From: Ophiostoma sp. CBS 140.51
Taxonomy: Eukaryota > Ascomycota > Sordariomycetes > Ophiostomatales > Ophiostomataceae
DNA: 64,000 nt
Direction of reading: 5' to 3'
NCBI GenBank assembly: GCA_029298735.1
Contig: JANSLP010000018.1
Location: 1 to 64,000 of the forward strand
Below, piece by piece: positions 54,768-64,000 of this stretch; the stretch's first letter is position 1, and the number at the start of each line of letters is the position of its first letter. Under the pieces are notes generated by a model. That model was not told where the DNA came from and did not search any database. It worked only from the letters and a program-made list of their open reading frames with translations. The position numbers and the translations under genes were made by a program.

Positions 54768-55805
54768 ATGCAGTGGAAGGCTTTTGCTTTGGCGCATCTT
54801 GTGCAGCAGGCCCTTGGCCAGGGCTCGATGCCCATGATGCGCTTCCAGTGCTCACAGCTGGTCGTCGACCGTATCGACCCGCTCGTGAATCCTGGCTCTA
54901 TTCCATCGCCGCATCTCCACCAAATCGTCGGTGGCAACTCGTTCAACGCGACTATGGACCCTGCAACTCATGATCTGCCCACACTTTCTACCTGCACGAC
55001 CTGCACATTCTCAGAAGACTTCTCCAACTACTGGACTGCTGTCCTCTACTTCCGTGCTCGTAACGGTTCTGTAACACGCGTGCCTCAAATCCCTAATATG
55101 GGCCTCAAGGGCAACGGCGGTGTCACAGTTTACTATATCCCCTCTGCCAACAAGGGAACATCGGTGACCGCGTTCAAGCCCGGCTTCCGTATGCTCGTCG
55201 GTGACGCCGGAGCTCATGTCGCGGGGCCCGCCCACAAAGTCTGCCACCGTTGCATGCCCGCCTCCGGTGACAACAGCAACCTCAACTGTGCTGCCCCGGA
55301 CGCCCAGACGCTGCCCAAGGGCTTCTGTTCCGGCGGCATCCGCTCTGTCATTACTTTCCCCACCTGCTGGGACGGTAAGAATACCGATAGTGCCGACCAC
55401 AAATCGCACGTCGCCTACCCCAGCTCTGGCTCGGGCCCCAACGATGTCGGCAGCAACGGTGTCTGCCCCACGTCGCACCCTGTTAAGATCCCCCAGCTGA
55501 TGCTCGAGACCATCTGGGACACCCGTGCCTTTAACAAGAAGGAACTATGGCCCGCCGACGACTCCCAACCTTTTATTTGGAGCACCAACGACGAAAAGGG
55601 CTTCTCGCAGCACGGCGACTACGTCTTTGGCTGGAAGGGCGACTCGCTGCAAAAGGCCATGGATGCGCGGTGCACGGGCGATACGTGCAGTGCTCTCAAG
55701 GTGCAGACGACGGACCAGGCGACTAAGTGTTCGGTGAAGCAGCTCGTCAGGGAGGACGTCAATGGGTGGCTCTCACACCTTCCTGGAATGGATCCGGAGG
55801 CTTGA
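54768..55805 (+). CDS. Secreted DUF1996-domain protein, 345 aa
   Basis: Single-exon gene. A probable signal peptide occupies residues 1-18 (MQWKAFALAHLVQQALGQG, less hydrophobic than usual). The rest matches the fungal DUF1996 family: FQCSQLVVDRIDPLVNPGSIPSPHLHQIVGG at the start of the domain, CTTCTFSEDFSNYWTAVLYF, then GGIRSVITFPTCWDGKN and HVAYP. Conserved Cys residues are spread along the protein and probably form disulfides. The family is extracellular, often in wood- or plant-associated fungi, and its biochemical role is unknown. There is no WSC domain or GPI signal at the C-terminus. It is the only secreted product recognised in this part of the window. Confidence 0.85.
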   Translation: MQWKAFALAHLVQQALGQGSMPMMRFQCSQLVVDRIDPLVNPGSIPSPHLHQIVGGNSFNATMDPATHDLPTLSTCTTCTFSEDFSNYWTAVLYFRARNGSVTRVPQIPNMGLKGNGGVTVYYIPSANKGTSVTAFKPGFRMLVGDAGAHVAGPAHKVCHRCMPASGDNSNLNCAAPDAQTLPKGFCSGGIRSVITFPTCWDGKNTDSADHKSHVAYPSSGSGPNDVGSNGVCPTSHPVKIPQLMLETIWDTRAFNKKELWPADDSQPFIWSTNDEKGFSQHGDYVFGWKGDSLQKAMDARCTGDTCSALKVQTTDQATKCSVKQLVREDVNGWLSHLPGMDPEA

Positions 55806-56005
55806 TGACAGCACGGAGGAAATGCTACCACGTAATAACTTGATATGTACTGCTTTGTCAACTCTTGTGGACAACTGTTTTGTCACCCAGTCCAATACAT
55901 AGCAAATCTGAAAGTGTATTTTACACTCTACATATGTCTTCGTCTTCATAATTTCTTATACGAAATCACTTTTAATAATCTAAAATGCCTGTGAGTCTAA
56001 TCCCA

Positions 56006-57483
56006 CTACGCACGCAGTGCAGCCTCGATGTATTCAACATCCTGAAGGAGCTGAGCATCATTCCACTTCTGTCCAACCAACTGTAGCGCCACTGGAGCGC
56101 CCTTGAGAACCTCGGGATCAACTGTATGGTCAGTACCTACTCGGGTTATCTTATCATCGCCGGTCTTGTCTGTCGCTAGGTACTTATATAATGCTTGTAT
56201 TTCTGTATCCACTTGAGCGTCGAACGAATCAAGCGGCACAAATGCCTTGTCGGGCTTGTCGATGGCCGGGTCGACGTGTGTGAAGGGTATAATCACGGCG
56301 GGATAGTCAACTCCGTCCAGCATACAGTGTACATGGTGTTGGACCAGTCACCAGGCTTTACCGCGCTTTGTGGCCCGGCTGGGCACAGGGCAATGTCGAT
56401 TCCAGCTGCTGCCCAGGCTGCATGCATTTGTTTTTGGTACGCGGCTTTTTTCGCGTTCCAAGACCACATCTCTTCGGGCGTCTTGGCCTTGCGTGGCCAC
56501 AGGCCGAGCTTGACAATCGAGTCCAGCACAGGTTCGCCGGTGCGTGCGAGTTCTTGACGCGCATACGACAGGCCGTCCAGCGTAAACAGCTCCGCAGTGA
56601 TCTTCTTGATGGTGGCAAAGTCTGGCGGCACAAACTCAAGCATCTCGAAACCAGCCGCCTGCAAGCGGGACACGGCTTCCTGGATAGTGCGACGTACTGG
56701 CGGGTGCAGTGTCAGTCCGCTCTGGCGGATCACTCCAACCACCGGCCGACGAGGTGTCTGGGTGGATGGGACCGCCTCATAAATGTACGGCAGTGTGGTT
56801 GGGTCAAGCGTCCACGGGGCCGCCGCCCGCACGGTCTTGACCAGCAGCTGCATGTCCCGTAGCGAGTTGGCTAGCGGGCCACAAACGGCTGGAACGCCGG
56901 TGTTGGTGCCAACCCACGTTGATGGTTCGCTGCCGAGCATTGGCAACAAACCGGACGACGGTTTAAAGCCATAGACACCCTGTGCCGCTGCCGGGATGCG
57001 AATCGACCCGCCGACATCTGTGCCGATGCCCAGCGCGCAGCCGCGGAACCCTACAACGGACCCCTCGCCGCCACTGCTGCTGCCGGCCGTAAGGTGCGAC
57101 ACCACAGGATTCTTGGTGAGGCCAAACAGATTGTTGTTGGTGTCGGCACACATCATGGTCTGCGGCGTGTTGGTCTTTGCAATGATGACAGCGCCCGCCT
57201 CGCGCAGGATAGCAACAAGATAGCTGTCGTGCTCGGCCATGTGGAACGCGCGGCTGACGTAGTTGTTGCTTGAGGCGAAGCCCTTGACATTGAAGCATTC
57301 CTTGACCGTCATGGGAAGGCCGTGCAGTGGTCCTTTGGTCTGACCGCCCGTCTCCCGAAAATGGTCGTCCAGCATGCGGGCCTCCTCGATGGCCTCGCGG
57401 AACATGACTTCGGTCAGGTAGTTGCAGAGCTGCTGGCCAATGGCGCAGCGCTTGCAAAAGGCCGTCACCACGGCCTCGGCATC
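56006..57483 (-). pseudogene. Amidase, 5'-truncated and frameshifted
   Basis: Amidase-signature enzyme of the acetamidase/fungal amidase type, now broken. The core is intact: the catalytic Lys in LPMTVKECFNVKG, the Ser cluster in TAGSSSGGEGS and the nucleophile region GTDVGGSIRIPAA. At the 5' end, homology begins abruptly at about AEAVVTAFCKR, so roughly the first 60 residues of the usual protein are missing. Beyond ~57483 the sequence is the opposite-strand MFS gene. Near the 3' end (about 56300-56312) one base appears to be lost: the frame ends TELTIPP-stop, while the -1 frame continues VDYPAVIIPF and then the family C-terminus to 56006. No intron explains the shift. Amidases of this kind occur in nicotinate (HxnN-like) and other amide catabolism. 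Confidence 0.75.
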
Positions 57484-58341
57484 ACCGTGGCCTGGGCGGG
57501 TGTCATTCTGGTGTTTCTGCCCGACGGTCCCCATAAGGGCCGCATCTTTAGCGAGTACGAGCGTGCCGTTTTTGTGTGGCGTGTCGCCCAGGACAAGCGC
57601 GGCGTCAAGAGCCCCAAGATCCGCATGAACCAGATTTGGGAGACGCTTATTGACCCTAGGACCTGGCTGCTCTGCTTGTCGTCGGCCGCGCTCGGCATCT
57701 TGAATGGCGGCGTCGTCAATTTCAAGAGCGCACTCATTGCCGGTTTTGGTTTCGCCGGCCAGGAGGCCAATTTGTTGGGTATGCCCAGCGGCGCCATCCA
57801 GATTGTCTCGTGTGTGCTTTTCGGTATGCTGGCCCGCCTCAAGAACATGAAGGGCGTGGCCATGATCGTGTCTTGCATCCCCGGCGTTGTCGGCCTCATT
57901 GGTATTCTCAAGATTAGCCACAACCCCAAGTACAAGTATAGCCTCGTCGCCTGTACCTGGCTGCAGGCATGTATTGCCGCCCCCGTCGCCATCAGCTGGT
58001 CACTGCCCGTGGTCAACGTCGCCGGGCACACCAAGCGGAGCTGCACGCTCGGTCTGATCTTTATATTTTTTGCCGCCGGCATGATTGGCGGCCCACATCT
58101 GTTCATCGCCTCGGAAGCCCTGCGCTACCCGACAGCCATCATAGGCCTGTTGAGCTCGTACGGTGCTGCCATGCTCCTGCAGGCCGTCTACACTGCTCTC
58201 TGCTACTTCCAGAACAATGCCCGCAACGAAAAGTACGGACGACCGACGGAGGCCGATGTGCGTGCACGTGAGGACACCGCACTTCGGGGCTTTGAGGACC
58301 AGACCGACATGGAGAACAAGGAGTTCCGGTTCAGTCTGTAG
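57481..58341 (+). pseudogene. DAL5-type MFS carrier, N-terminal half missing
   Basis: This frame encodes the C-terminal half of an anion:cation symporter family carrier. It begins at ITVAWAGVILVFLPDGPHKGRIFSEYERA, which in intact relatives is TM6 and the central loop near residue 220. It continues through DPRTWLLCLSSAALGILNGG, about six TM segments and a hydrophilic tail. The open frame reaches back to 57322, but there it runs antisense through the amidase and has no transporter character. Helices 1-6 and any start codon for a full protein are absent. It looks like the remnant of a second DAL5/allantoate-permease-type gene, originally divergent from the amidase and sharing a promoter with it. 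An internal ATG at 57625 could at most yield a half-size product. Confidence 0.75.
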
Positions 58342-58601
58342 ACAGCGGCGCTGCGTGGAAATGGGGGACGACTGGCAAAATATCAACGATGTAACATAAA
58401 TGTGATTGGCTTCCACGTCGAGAACGGGATCCTCAATGCCAAGACCAGGCAGCACAGCCGCGAGTGGGAGGAACATGCAGGAGCTTGTGCCCAAAGTATT
58501 TTCAGATGTGGCATCTGTTGCTTGAATATGTAATATAGACAAATGAGTTTACATCATGATACAAGACAAACTATTTTAACGCGTCTTTGAAACTACACAG
58601 A

Positions 58602-60785
58602 ATGACATCAGCCTCCCCCGCTGTAGCATTGGCAACGGCATCGTTACCCCACCCGAATGCAGGCATCACCGCCAGTCTCTACAAGCCACTCCGTCAACAT
58701 GAGTCCGACAATGAAGTCCGGGAGATCCGTCTTCTCCTCATCGACGAGGTCCCACCAGACAACGCAGAAGATCAGTTGATCGTCTGCAGACTCAACACAT
58801 GCACAGTCGCCGAGGCACAACGCAGCAACTTCTATGCACTCTCGTATGTCTGGGGTGATCCCCTGGACACACTGCCCATCCTCGTCAACGGACTCACGTT
58901 TTATGCCACACGAAATCTGGTCGAAGCGTTGCGGCACGTCCCCCTTGTCGAGCCTCGTTGTCGCAATGGTTTTTGGGTCGACGCCGTCTGCGTCAACCAG
59001 TCCGACAACCACGAAAAGAGAGCACAGGTGTCGATGATGAGGGACATTTACAGCGGTGCCTACGAGACGCTGGCTTGGCTGGGGCCGGCAGACACTCAGA
59101 GTCGAGCAGCCATACAGCTTGTGAACCGCATCTCAAGCGACAAGGACGTCATGGGCGAGTATGCTGCCAACAGCAGCAAGAACGAGAAATCCCCAGCAAG
59201 CCCACGACCGGAATTGCTGGCCGTCCCAGACGTCGTCGAACTTATCGACAAGCTAGGTGACGACTCTCTTTTTACCACAGATCTCTTTTCACGACGCGCT
59301 TACTGGTTCCGTATCTGGACATTCCAGGAAATCATCCTCGGCAGTCGAGTCCGCCTCACTGCGGGCACAGACTACTGCGACCGGAATGACGTCTTTGCCG
59401 TGCGAAATTGGGCCCTCCATGCATCTGTCATGGCGTTTGCGGAGGACAGGTCGCTGTTAGCTGACGAGGATCTGAATGCGGAGGACCATGACCACGAGAC
59501 GGATAAAGCGAAGGCAGCCATGATACAGCGCATCCGCACATTCTTGGCTGATATCAAGGAGAGTGCCAACTCTGGCACACATTTCCACCGCCAAATCGTC
59601 GCGTTCCGTTTCACCCAAACAAGACGCGATGTCCACAACAAATACATTGACCTGCCCATCCGCGCCATGGCCTGTCTCAGGGCGGCCATGATGCGCTACG
59701 CCTGGGACACACGGGACATGATCTTTGGCCTTTGTGGTATCGAGGACTTTGGAGTGGCCATTGACTATGATCTGACGGTGAGAGAGCTCTTTTGCAAAGT
59801 TGCCGCATGGCTGGCTACACTCCTCGGCAGCAGTGGAGGTGAGAGCAAACTCTTCCTGCTCTTCAGCTACACTGGCCTGGCAAGCAAAGAGTCAACGCTG
59901 GAACTGCCAAGCTGGGTACCCGACTGGAGTGCTCGTCCAGAGCAGTGCATTATTCACAACACCAAGAACTACACTCCTGTTCCCGAAAAGTATACCGTCT
60001 CTGTGGCCGAGGACGTGCTCAGACTGCGTATGCATGGCATTTATATCGGCACAATCGGGTCTGTATCCAAGCCCGGTATCTATCCCGGTGTCACGCAACT
60101 TAAGGAGGGAGAGCCTCCGATGACAGACTCAGAGAAACTGCAAAGACTGGCTGACGCTGCCGAGTTTCTCACGGGAATGGACTCGAATGCAATCATCGAC
60201 GCTCTTGCGGCACCAAACCACGTAGACGTCGTTCCCACAACACAAGGGCTCCACGCCGAATCGTTTATTGTAACACTCGTCGAGCTCTTGGCTGATCCTT
60301 ACCGGTCAGGACACTACACTTATACAACACATAACACAGCCTGTCTCATTCATTGTCTTGTTGCTTCTGGCCGTGTCTCATTGCCGGCCCTAACGGATGA
60401 CAGCGATCCAGGCGATTCGACCCTATCAGCCGTCGGTGATAAGTACCGCAAAGAACCTCTTGACCGAGATGACCTGCTCTGTGAAGCTGCCTACCAGTTC
60501 CAGAAGCTAGACTTCCAAAGCTGTTTCTTTGGTGATGACAACCTTGATACGGATGAGTATGTTTACTTCCGGACAGACGATGGACACTCGGGCTATGCGG
60601 CTGTTGGTGTTCAACCAGGTGATGTTGTGTACATGGTGGCCGGCTGCCAAGATGTGGTGGTCCTGAGGCCGGTCGAGGATCACTTTAAGTTTCTCGCACT
60701 GGGCTGCATCGTGGGATTGGGAGGGCACTATCCTGTCAACTGGGACAATCCGCCAGGCAAGGTTGATGTTATCAATATTATGTAA
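58602..60785 (+). CDS. HET-domain (heterokaryon incompatibility) protein, 727 aa
   Basis: Intronless gene of the fungal HET family, which triggers or mediates self/non-self recognition and programmed cell death after hyphal fusion. The HET domain spans about residues 75-260. The diagnostic blocks are YALSYVWGDP, the FWVDAVCVNQ core, EKRAQVSMMRDIYSGA, TLAWLG and FRIWTFQEIILGSRV. The ~450 residues after the domain have no recognised repeats (no WD40, ANK or NACHT), as in the HET-6/TOL-like group. The start is the first ATG after an in-frame TTG. Allelic variation is likely, and such genes are often near accessory or rearranged regions, consistent with the broken genes just upstream. Confidence 0.88.
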   Translation: MTSASPAVALATASLPHPNAGITASLYKPLRQHESDNEVREIRLLLIDEVPPDNAEDQLIVCRLNTCTVAEAQRSNFYALSYVWGDPLDTLPILVNGLTFYATRNLVEALRHVPLVEPRCRNGFWVDAVCVNQSDNHEKRAQVSMMRDIYSGAYETLAWLGPADTQSRAAIQLVNRISSDKDVMGEYAANSSKNEKSPASPRPELLAVPDVVELIDKLGDDSLFTTDLFSRRAYWFRIWTFQEIILGSRVRLTAGTDYCDRNDVFAVRNWALHASVMAFAEDRSLLADEDLNAEDHDHETDKAKAAMIQRIRTFLADIKESANSGTHFHRQIVAFRFTQTRRDVHNKYIDLPIRAMACLRAAMMRYAWDTRDMIFGLCGIEDFGVAIDYDLTVRELFCKVAAWLATLLGSSGGESKLFLLFSYTGLASKESTLELPSWVPDWSARPEQCIIHNTKNYTPVPEKYTVSVAEDVLRLRMHGIYIGTIGSVSKPGIYPGVTQLKEGEPPMTDSEKLQRLADAAEFLTGMDSNAIIDALAAPNHVDVVPTTQGLHAESFIVTLVELLADPYRSGHYTYTTHNTACLIHCLVASGRVSLPALTDDSDPGDSTLSAVGDKYRKEPLDRDDLLCEAAYQFQKLDFQSCFFGDDNLDTDEYVYFRTDDGHSGYAAVGVQPGDVVYMVAGCQDVVVLRPVEDHFKFLALGCIVGLGGHYPVNWDNPPGKVDVINIM

Positions 60786-63162
60786 CCCAGGATCGATGCT
60801 GGGTTTTTTTTTTGTTACTTGCATATATAAATATTGAAAAGTACATGTTTTGTAACAGTCATAACGTCGATACATTTTTCTCTCCATTTATTTTCAAATG
60901 TTTGTTTTTGACCCTGCCACCGGGAAGTTGCATTGATTGTCGACGTCCTTCTTCAATTCCTGGTTTGGTTGATTCTTTTCTTACTGTTTATTTTCCTTGC
61001 CGGTGTATTTATTTGATAGCTTTATGTTGAATGGGTAATATTACTTCGTGAACTTTGATGTGGTTTCGTTTTTTTACTCCCCTTTTTTTAAAAAGAAAAG
61101 AAAAGAAAGAAAAGTAGTGGTTTTGTTTATTTTTATTTTATTAGTGAAAGTAAAATAGAATACTCCAAAAGCGCACAAAAAAACGACAGCATTAGAAATT
61201 GGATCATAAATTTGGACAAAGTAGGGACTCGACATCACAGTGTTAGAAAACTTCACGCGAAAATAATTATCGCCTCGATATCAAATGTGGGTGGGCTGAA
61301 TTAATGCGGAAGTTGAACATCTACTCCACGATCATTGCAGTGAGATCCTGGTCCAGTTTTGGTGTTTCCATGTCGATCTGCCGTCGGTATGTGTTGATGT
61401 GGCTGTCTGGCCTAATACTCCATATTACCGCAGTGGTCACTTGTACTTTGCCTGCCAAATACGGCAGCAAATCAAGAGCGTCTATATGTAGAACTGACGT
61501 AGAACTGAAGCCAATCATAATTTGATGAAATCAGCTGTGAACTTCAATGAGAAAGCTCCGTTATTTCCACCGTAATACTTTGTACTTTCCTAGGAAATCT
61601 CTCGAATACTCAAAATTCCACGACTTGATGACATTCGGCCACTGTGACGCTGGTCCCCTGGCTGACGGCTAGTGATCACTGCTAATCTCTGGTTAGCGCA
61701 CGCTGAAAGACGGTGAGTGGAACACTTGGCCTGCAGATTTGGCTGATTTGGCATTCGTTTGGTGTTTGTGTGCTCAGTTTGCGCCCGTTGTGCGCCGTTG
61801 CGCAAAGGGTGGAGTGGAGTACAAAGTGGGAACGGAAAGGAACAATGCCGAAGACAGGGCAGGCAGCAGATTGGATGATGGAAAGGGAGTAGCGAGAACA
61901 AATGAGAAATATGAGAAAAAGGACGACTAATAAAAGAGAAAAAGAAGCGAAGGAAACATTAGGTTCAGAAAAGGATCACTGCAGGATTTTGGGCGTACTT
62001 TTAGGTGAGCCCTAGCCGGATGACGAGGAAGCAAAGATGAAAAGCGACAGTGTGTGAATTTGCGACGTTGTCGAGAACAGACCGTTGAATGTCCTGTCAG
62101 AAATAAGTCGTGGCAGTGGGGTTGTCAGCGCTTGGCACTCTCCAGGAACCCAGCGATTTGGATTCCATCCTAGCTCGACGACAAGACTTCAAAATTCGAC
62201 AACACAGCATGAATCATCCGTGATGCAGACTTGGTCATTGCTGCCCAGAGCTACCCTGTGCTCTACATGCTGATCTATCGTGGCCAGGACTACAAGTATC
62301 GGACAGAGCCTGGTCATGTTCGAGCTGTTTCTCGTAAAACAAAATAAATAAAATAAGGCCAAGACAACTGAGCCTCCATCGTGAAGGGTCGTGAGCCATC
62401 TCAAAGCCACAGAGCGCACTATTTGTTTCGTTTAAGGGTCGATTCTCGGTAATCCTCTCCACTGTTCAACGGCTGACGGCAGGTTATTGCGCCCCTGTGA
62501 CAAGCGTCCTTCGTATAGGGCAACACGGACTCCCTCCAGAGCAGGACTCAGAAAGGGCCCCCAATTTTGGCACTTGGTCCCATTTTCCTCGCGATTCTTC
62601 CCGTTCCCTGGCCTCTTCTTGCTGCAACCCTCACGAAGCCACCCCCGTTTCAGGCTGTTTTATCTCAACAACCTACCAGCCCCGTGAGATCTGGAGTCGA
62701 GAAACCCACCAAAGTCCGAGTGTGCCAGTAGGAAGAGAGCTAAACAAATCCTACCCCAATGGCAAGAAAGGCTTCCCAAAACAAACGAAGAAAGTGACAG
62801 TGGCGAGGAGCGCAAAGACAGGGCTAGGATGCGTCCAGTGCAGGATCGACGGAACGTGGCCCTTTGGGAAAGGAATGGGAACCAGGGGGAAGGAGAACAG
62901 AAAACGTAAAACACAAAACAGGGACACAAACTTGAGCTCGGCCAGAACCCAGAATTCCATAAAACCTAGGACGGGTCCGGGCACGGCCAGAATGTCTTTA
63001 ATTCTTGTCTCTTCGTGACGTCTGTTTCTTTCTGTTTTCTGTTTGCTGTCGCAGTCATTGTCGTCATCATCACCAGCGTCGGTTCAAGCGACCACAATTG
63101 ATTTCTATTTGATTTTCTTTTGCATTTTTTTCGAATATCTCTACGATCCGCCCACCCCCACC
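60786..63162. other. Gene-poor 2.4 kb intergenic stretch
   Basis: No supported gene on either strand. It contains a purine-rich low-complexity run (61090-61116), AT-rich sequence around 61020-61260 and, at 62497-63018, an open frame of basic composition with no family match. The last ~150 bp are pyrimidine-rich, as expected for a fungal promoter. Confidence 0.45.
61090..61116. repeat. AAAAG low-complexity tract
   Basis: An A-rich run with repeating AAAAG/AAAG units in the intergenic stretch downstream of the HET gene. Confidence 0.7.
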
Positions 63163-64000
63163 ATGGCACACACCTGGCTCGTCGCCTTTTTGGCGATTGT
63201 CGGCGCCTGGCTTGTGTCGTGTGCGCACCGTTTCTACACCAACTACCGCAATGCCGTCGCCAGCGGGTTCCCCGTCGTTCTTTGTCCCGTCAATACACAG
63301 AATCCCGTCTACATGGTGTTGAATGCGCCGCTCCGACCGATCCTCAAGAAGATTTTGCCAACGGCCGTCTACGACGCATGGCAGCCTGCCACGTATGGCT
63401 GGGAATTCCGCGACCATCACGGCTTCCACGACCGCATCGGCCCCGTCTTTATTCTGGTCACGACAGGCGTCAATGAGATTTGGTGCGCCGACCCAGCGCT
63501 GGCCCAGATTCTCCTGGCGCGCCGCAAGGACTTTGTCATGCTGCCCGAGGCCAAGATCATCATGAGCCTGCTGGGCAACAACATTATCGCTTCGGACGGC
63601 GAGACCTGGGCACGGCAGCGGCGGCTGATTGCGCCCAACCTCAACGAGCGCATCAGTGCCATTGTGTGGAAGGAGAGCATGCTGCAGGCGGACCAGATGG
63701 CGGACTTTATGTTGACAAAGGAACCAGAGGGCATCTCGACACAAACGGTGGCCAGTCTGCGGGCGATTGCCATTAATGTTTTGGGCCAGGTCGGCTACGG
63801 CCAGCCCAAACCCTTTCAGCCCATGGAGCTGCCACGCGACCCCAAGGCGCCCATGGCCTACATTGATGCCATTGGCCTTGTTGCCGAGCTGCTGGCGGCT
63901 GCTGCCATTGTTCCCAATTTTATTCTGTCACTCCCCTTCATGCCCCTGGTCGTCCAGACACTCGCCGCCGCCATGCGCAAACTGCCCGCTTTGACGGCAG
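63163..64000 (+). CDS. Cytochrome P450, 5' part (cut by window edge)
   Basis: Open frame of 279 codons that continues past the right edge. The ATG follows CCCCACC, a strong fungal context, and opens an N-terminal membrane anchor (residues 3-22). The C-helix motif WxxxR is visible as WARQRRLIAPNLNER, preceded by LLGNNIIASDGE, which places this protein in the P450 superfamily. The region FVMLPEAKIIMSLLGNN is typical of the B-C segment of CYP4/CYP52-like or CYP5xx fungal P450s. The I-helix, ExxR and heme loop lie outside the window. No intron is needed in the visible part. It lies alone after the gene-poor stretch. Confidence 0.82.
   Translation, partial: MAHTWLVAFLAIVGAWLVSCAHRFYTNYRNAVASGFPVVLCPVNTQNPVYMVLNAPLRPILKKILPTAVYDAWQPATYGWEFRDHHGFHDRIGPVFILVTTGVNEIWCADPALAQILLARRKDFVMLPEAKIIMSLLGNNIIASDGETWARQRRLIAPNLNERISAIVWKESMLQADQMADFMLTKEPEGISTQTVASLRAIAINVLGQVGYGQPKPFQPMELPRDPKAPMAYIDAIGLVAELLAAAAIVPNFILSLPFMPLVVQTLAAAMRKLPALTA

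Noticed and set aside
57465..58106. Minus-strand ORFs opposite the truncated carrier, including the 5' extension of the amidase frame to 57921
   Set aside because: Beyond about 57483 this frame has no amidase similarity; it is the antisense of transporter helices.
62497..63018. 173-codon ORF with GLGCVQCRI, reminiscent of a Zn2Cys6 start
   Set aside because: Only two Cys of the cluster are present and the rest is low-complexity and basic; not enough for a gene or a relic.

Overview
The window is nuclear DNA of a filamentous ascomycete, probably a sordariomycete-like member of the Pezizomycotina. The evidence is many short introns (about 50-145 bp, mostly GTAAGT/GTATGT donors), Zn2Cys6 and C2H2 regulators, fungal cytochromes P450, DAL5-type and DHA1-type MFS carriers, a HET-domain gene, and no operons or bacterial start signals. 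No rRNA, tRNA, CRISPR array or intact transposon was seen. I reconstructed 23 complete genes, one P450 running off the right edge, and four broken or decayed genes.

Region 1 (0.2-18.6 kb) is rich in detoxification or specialised-metabolism enzymes: an MFS exporter, three P450s, a C2H2 regulator, a type-B carboxylesterase, an alpha/beta hydrolase and a Rossmann-fold NAD(P)-binding protein. It contains no PKS, NRPS or terpene synthase core. Region 2 (18.6-28.9 kb) is mixed: a tiny cysteine-rich ORF, a protein kinase gene broken by an in-frame TGA, a decayed ORF next to it, an AYR1-like reductase, a large protein built from two tandem copies of an unrecognised module, and acetyl-CoA acetyltransferase, the only clear housekeeping gene.

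Region 3 (29.5-58.3 kb) looks like a catabolic accessory cluster for a nitrogen-containing cyclic or aromatic compound. It holds two Zn2Cys6 regulators, an M20 N-carbamoyl-amino-acid/allantoate-type amidohydrolase, a DUF1989 + NodB-type deacetylase fusion (PuuE/cyclic-imidase-like), a phenol-hydroxylase-type FAD monooxygenase, a DAL5-type carrier, an AMP-forming acyl-CoA ligase, an HSL-type hydrolase, a sugar-type MFS carrier, a Baeyer-Villiger monooxygenase divergent from an iron-containing alcohol dehydrogenase, and a secreted DUF1996 protein. It ends with an amidase and a second DAL5-type carrier that have both lost their 5' portions at one shared junction near 57.48 kb. The enzyme set resembles fungal nicotinate (hxn) and purine/hydantoin catabolism, but the substrate is unknown. 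A short GCCCGT motif recurs in the promoters at 34.0, 36.3-36.5 and 38.9-39.3 kb and could be a shared operator.

Region 4 (58.6-64 kb) has a HET-domain gene, a 2.4 kb gene-poor stretch and the 5' part of another P450. Gene models join exons so that the reading frame, splice sites and family motifs all agree; exon limits are given in each entry. All functions are inferred from sequence motifs read by eye.
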